From NCBI RefSeq assembly GCF_003122365.1, contig NZ_CP029254.1, forward strand, positions 3,801,001 through 3,865,000: a stretch of 64,000 bases of DNA, given 5' to 3'. The first letter of the stretch is position 1; each line of letters begins with the position of its first letter. The DNA comes from Streptomyces spongiicola. Lineage in GTDB: Bacteria > Actinomycetota > Actinomycetes > Streptomycetales > Streptomycetaceae. The notes beneath the pieces were generated by a model. It did not search any database, was not told where the DNA came from, and was given only the letters and a program-made list of their open reading frames with translations. Positions 62,646 through 64,000 of the stretch are shown in pieces. A program made the translations under genes and the position numbers.

Positions 62646-63191
62646 GTGAGCATCGACCCGTCCTCGATTCCGAACTTCGGGGGGCAGCCCCAGCCCCAGG
62701 CTGCGTCAGGACCGGCGGGCCCGGTCGTCCCCGACCAGGACCTGGTCAAGCAGCTCCTCGACCAGATGGAGCTGAAGTACGTCGTCGACGACGAGGGTGA
62801 CCTCGCGGCGCCGTGGGAGGAGTTCCGCACGTACTTCATGTTCCGCGGCGAGAACGAGCAGCAGGTCTTCTCGGTGCGGACGTTCTACGACCGTCCGCAC
62901 GCGCTGGAGGACAAGGCCCGGGTCCTCGACGCCGTCGACGACTGGAACCGCCGCACGCTGTGGCCGAAGGTCTACACGCACACCCACGAGGAGGAGGGGC
63001 AGCCCACGACCGTCCGCCTCATCGGCGAGGCCCAGATGCTGATCGGTACCGGCGTCAGCCTCGAGCACTTCGTGTCCTCGACGGTCAGCTGGGTGCGCGC
63101 GGCCATCGAGTTCGACAAGTGGCTGGTGGAGCAGCTCGGCCTCGCCCCGGCCGGGGAGTCCGCGGACGGGAAGCCCGCCGCCGACGCCTGA
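62646..63191 (+). CDS. YbjN-domain protein
   Basis: A 181-residue protein with a YbjN-like (type III chaperone-like) fold, about residues 30-165: LVKQLLDQMELKYVVDDEGD, FMFRGENEQQVFSVRTFYDR, VLDAVDDWNRRTLWPKVYTH and SSTVSWVRAAIEFDKWLVEQ. Function unknown in actinobacteria. GTG 62646 after AAGGGAAAACACCC was chosen; an ATG at 62604 would add 14 residues. It is 80 bp after clpB, past the terminator. Confidence 0.9.
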   Translation: MSIDPSSIPNFGGQPQPQAASGPAGPVVPDQDLVKQLLDQMELKYVVDDEGDLAAPWEEFRTYFMFRGENEQQVFSVRTFYDRPHALEDKARVLDAVDDWNRRTLWPKVYTHTHEEEGQPTTVRLIGEAQMLIGTGVSLEHFVSSTVSWVRAAIEFDKWLVEQLGLAPAGESADGKPAADA

Positions 63192-63478
63192 GGGCGCCTG
63201 AGGGCCGCCTGGGCTGCCTGACGGAGCGCGTGGCATCCGTGGGCCGCCCCCGGACACCGGTGGATGCCCCGGGAATCCGGTGGATACCTGGAGCCGGCCC
63301 CGCCCGGCCCGACGTCCCGAGGTGCTCGACGGCCATGGCACCCGAGGCGCCTGGGATGACCGTGTGGACACCCGTATGAGCGTCCCGCATGGGCGTCCGG
63401 GTGGGCGCCGGGAGTGCACCGCGCGGGCCGTCCACCGGCCCCGGCACCCTCCGCACCCGGCACCCGGCGCCCGGCGCC

Positions 63479-63510
63479 CGGCACCCTCCGCACCCGGCGC
63501 GGAGGGTGCC
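63479..63510. terminator. hairpin between convergent genes
   Basis: GGCACCCTCCG (63479-63489 approximately) pairs with CGGAGGGTGCC (about 63500-63510). The rest of 63192-63535 has CCGGGTGC-type repeats and no gene. Confidence 0.6.
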
Positions 63511-63535
63511 GGGTGCGGAGGGCCCCGCCCGGGGC

Positions 63536-64000
63536 TCACAGCGCCATCGGGGCGACGGTCAGATACGTCCCGTAGCAGAACGAAAGCCCGGCCAGGGCGG
63601 CGATCACCGCGACCGCCGCCCTGGGACGGGCCTTCGCCAGCGCGGCCGCCAGAGGCAGCAGCAGCGGGAACGCCGGCAGCAGGAAGCGCGGCTTGGACTC
63701 GAAGAAGCCCGAGCCGCCGACCGTGATGAGCACCAGCACCCCGGTGTACATCACGAGCGCCAGGGGCGGCCGGTCCAGCAGGAGGAGGACGAACAGCAGG
63801 ACCCCGGCGCCCGCGATCAGCAGCGCCATCGGGAACCCGAGGAACGTCGGACCGGTCACCATGCCCCGGATCACCCTCAGCGACCCGAGACCCAGGTCGA
63901 ACCGTGAGGTCCAGCCGCGCTGCACGGCGAAGTAGCCGCCCGGCACATCGCCCCTGCGCACCCCGACCCACAGCACGTAGCCCAGCCAGCCGGCGGGCGC
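63536..64000 (-). CDS. integral membrane protein, probable mannosyltransferase-like (5' end outside window)
   Basis: The C-terminal 154 residues of a polytopic membrane protein; the frame is open to the window edge. Visible are GWLGYVLWVGVRRGDVPGGY, FAVQRGWTSRFDLG and helices (ALLIAGAGVLLFVLLLLDRP, LALVMYTGVLVLITVGGSGF, FLLPAFPLLLPLAAALAKAR, AAVAVIAALAGLSFCYGTYL). GxxGYxxWVxxRRGD with FAVQ reminds of PIG-V-like mannosyltransferases. The catalytic N-terminus is not in the window, so this is tentative. Confidence 0.75.
   Translation of the reverse strand, partial: APAGWLGYVLWVGVRRGDVPGGYFAVQRGWTSRFDLGLGSLRVIRGMVTGPTFLGFPMALLIAGAGVLLFVLLLLDRPPLALVMYTGVLVLITVGGSGFFESKPRFLLPAFPLLLPLAAALAKARPRAAVAVIAALAGLSFCYGTYLTVAPMAL

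Overview
The window is high-GC (strong G/C in third codon positions, frequent GTG and TTG starts) and reads as a chromosomal segment of a Streptomyces or a very close relative. The diagnostic genes are rodlins and chaplins, the proteins that coat aerial hyphae and spores. Others are the dnaK-grpE-dnaJ-hspR operon and clpB with HAIR operators, the SAV2177-type methyltransferase, DUF5949, and a GTP cyclohydrolase II of the SCO6655 type.

1-6200 is a cell-surface cluster: three rodlin genes (two of them divergent), one two-domain sortase-type chaplin, two intact short chaplins and one chaplin whose first conserved Cys codon is TGA. A GT4 glycosyltransferase lies among them. 6500-13700 holds small and accessory genes: a secreted peptide, DUF5949, a VKOR, a phosphoribosyltransferase-hydrolase fusion, a sulfite-oxidase-like enzyme, helix-turn-helix and STAS proteins. 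13700-18320 encodes dTDP-L-rhamnose synthesis (rmlA, rmlC, rmlB, rmlD), interrupted by a separately terminated secreted collagen-like protein. A glycosyltransferase-methyltransferase fusion, a TPR protein, CorA and DoxX follow.

22900-28400 is a phosphate locus: a secreted beta-propeller phytase faces the pstSCAB transporter operon. 29000-41400 is the most unusual region. A GTP cyclohydrolase II has Met in place of the product-determining Tyr. It is divergent from a creatininase-family amidohydrolase and a reductase-only RibD domain, so together they resemble the archaeal ArfA-ArfB-ArfC route from GTP. Around them are a flippase-like membrane protein, a methyltransferase, a GT4 enzyme, a degenerate 6-pyruvoyl-tetrahydropterin synthase homologue, an MDR dehydrogenase, a CDP-alcohol phosphatidyltransferase and an LtaS-like membrane hydrolase with a very long acidic/Gly/Thr-rich head. 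No lumazine or riboflavin synthase is present, so the pathway probably makes something other than riboflavin.

41900-52700 holds housekeeping and accessory genes. It includes a tRNA-Gly(TCC) with the decayed 3' end of a tyrosine integrase abutting it (scar of a lost integrative element), dcd, an SAV2177-type methyltransferase, a Yip1 membrane protein, an HdrD-like Fe-S oxidoreductase and a short sugar-phosphate transferase. 52900-62600 is the HspR regulon: dnaK, grpE, dnaJ, hspR and clpB, with inverted repeats at both promoters. Between them is a small three-gene system: a LuxR-type regulator, a divergent exported peptide with four GEPTW(D/E)SA repeats, and an overlapping Rieske-like protein in which both His ligands are Arg. 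A YbjN-domain protein and a truncated membrane protein end the window.

Intergenic regions are rich in perfect GC hairpins without U-tracts (probable terminators) and in short tandem repeats of 9-33 bp. All functional names rest on recognised motifs in the translated sequence; no database search was run.
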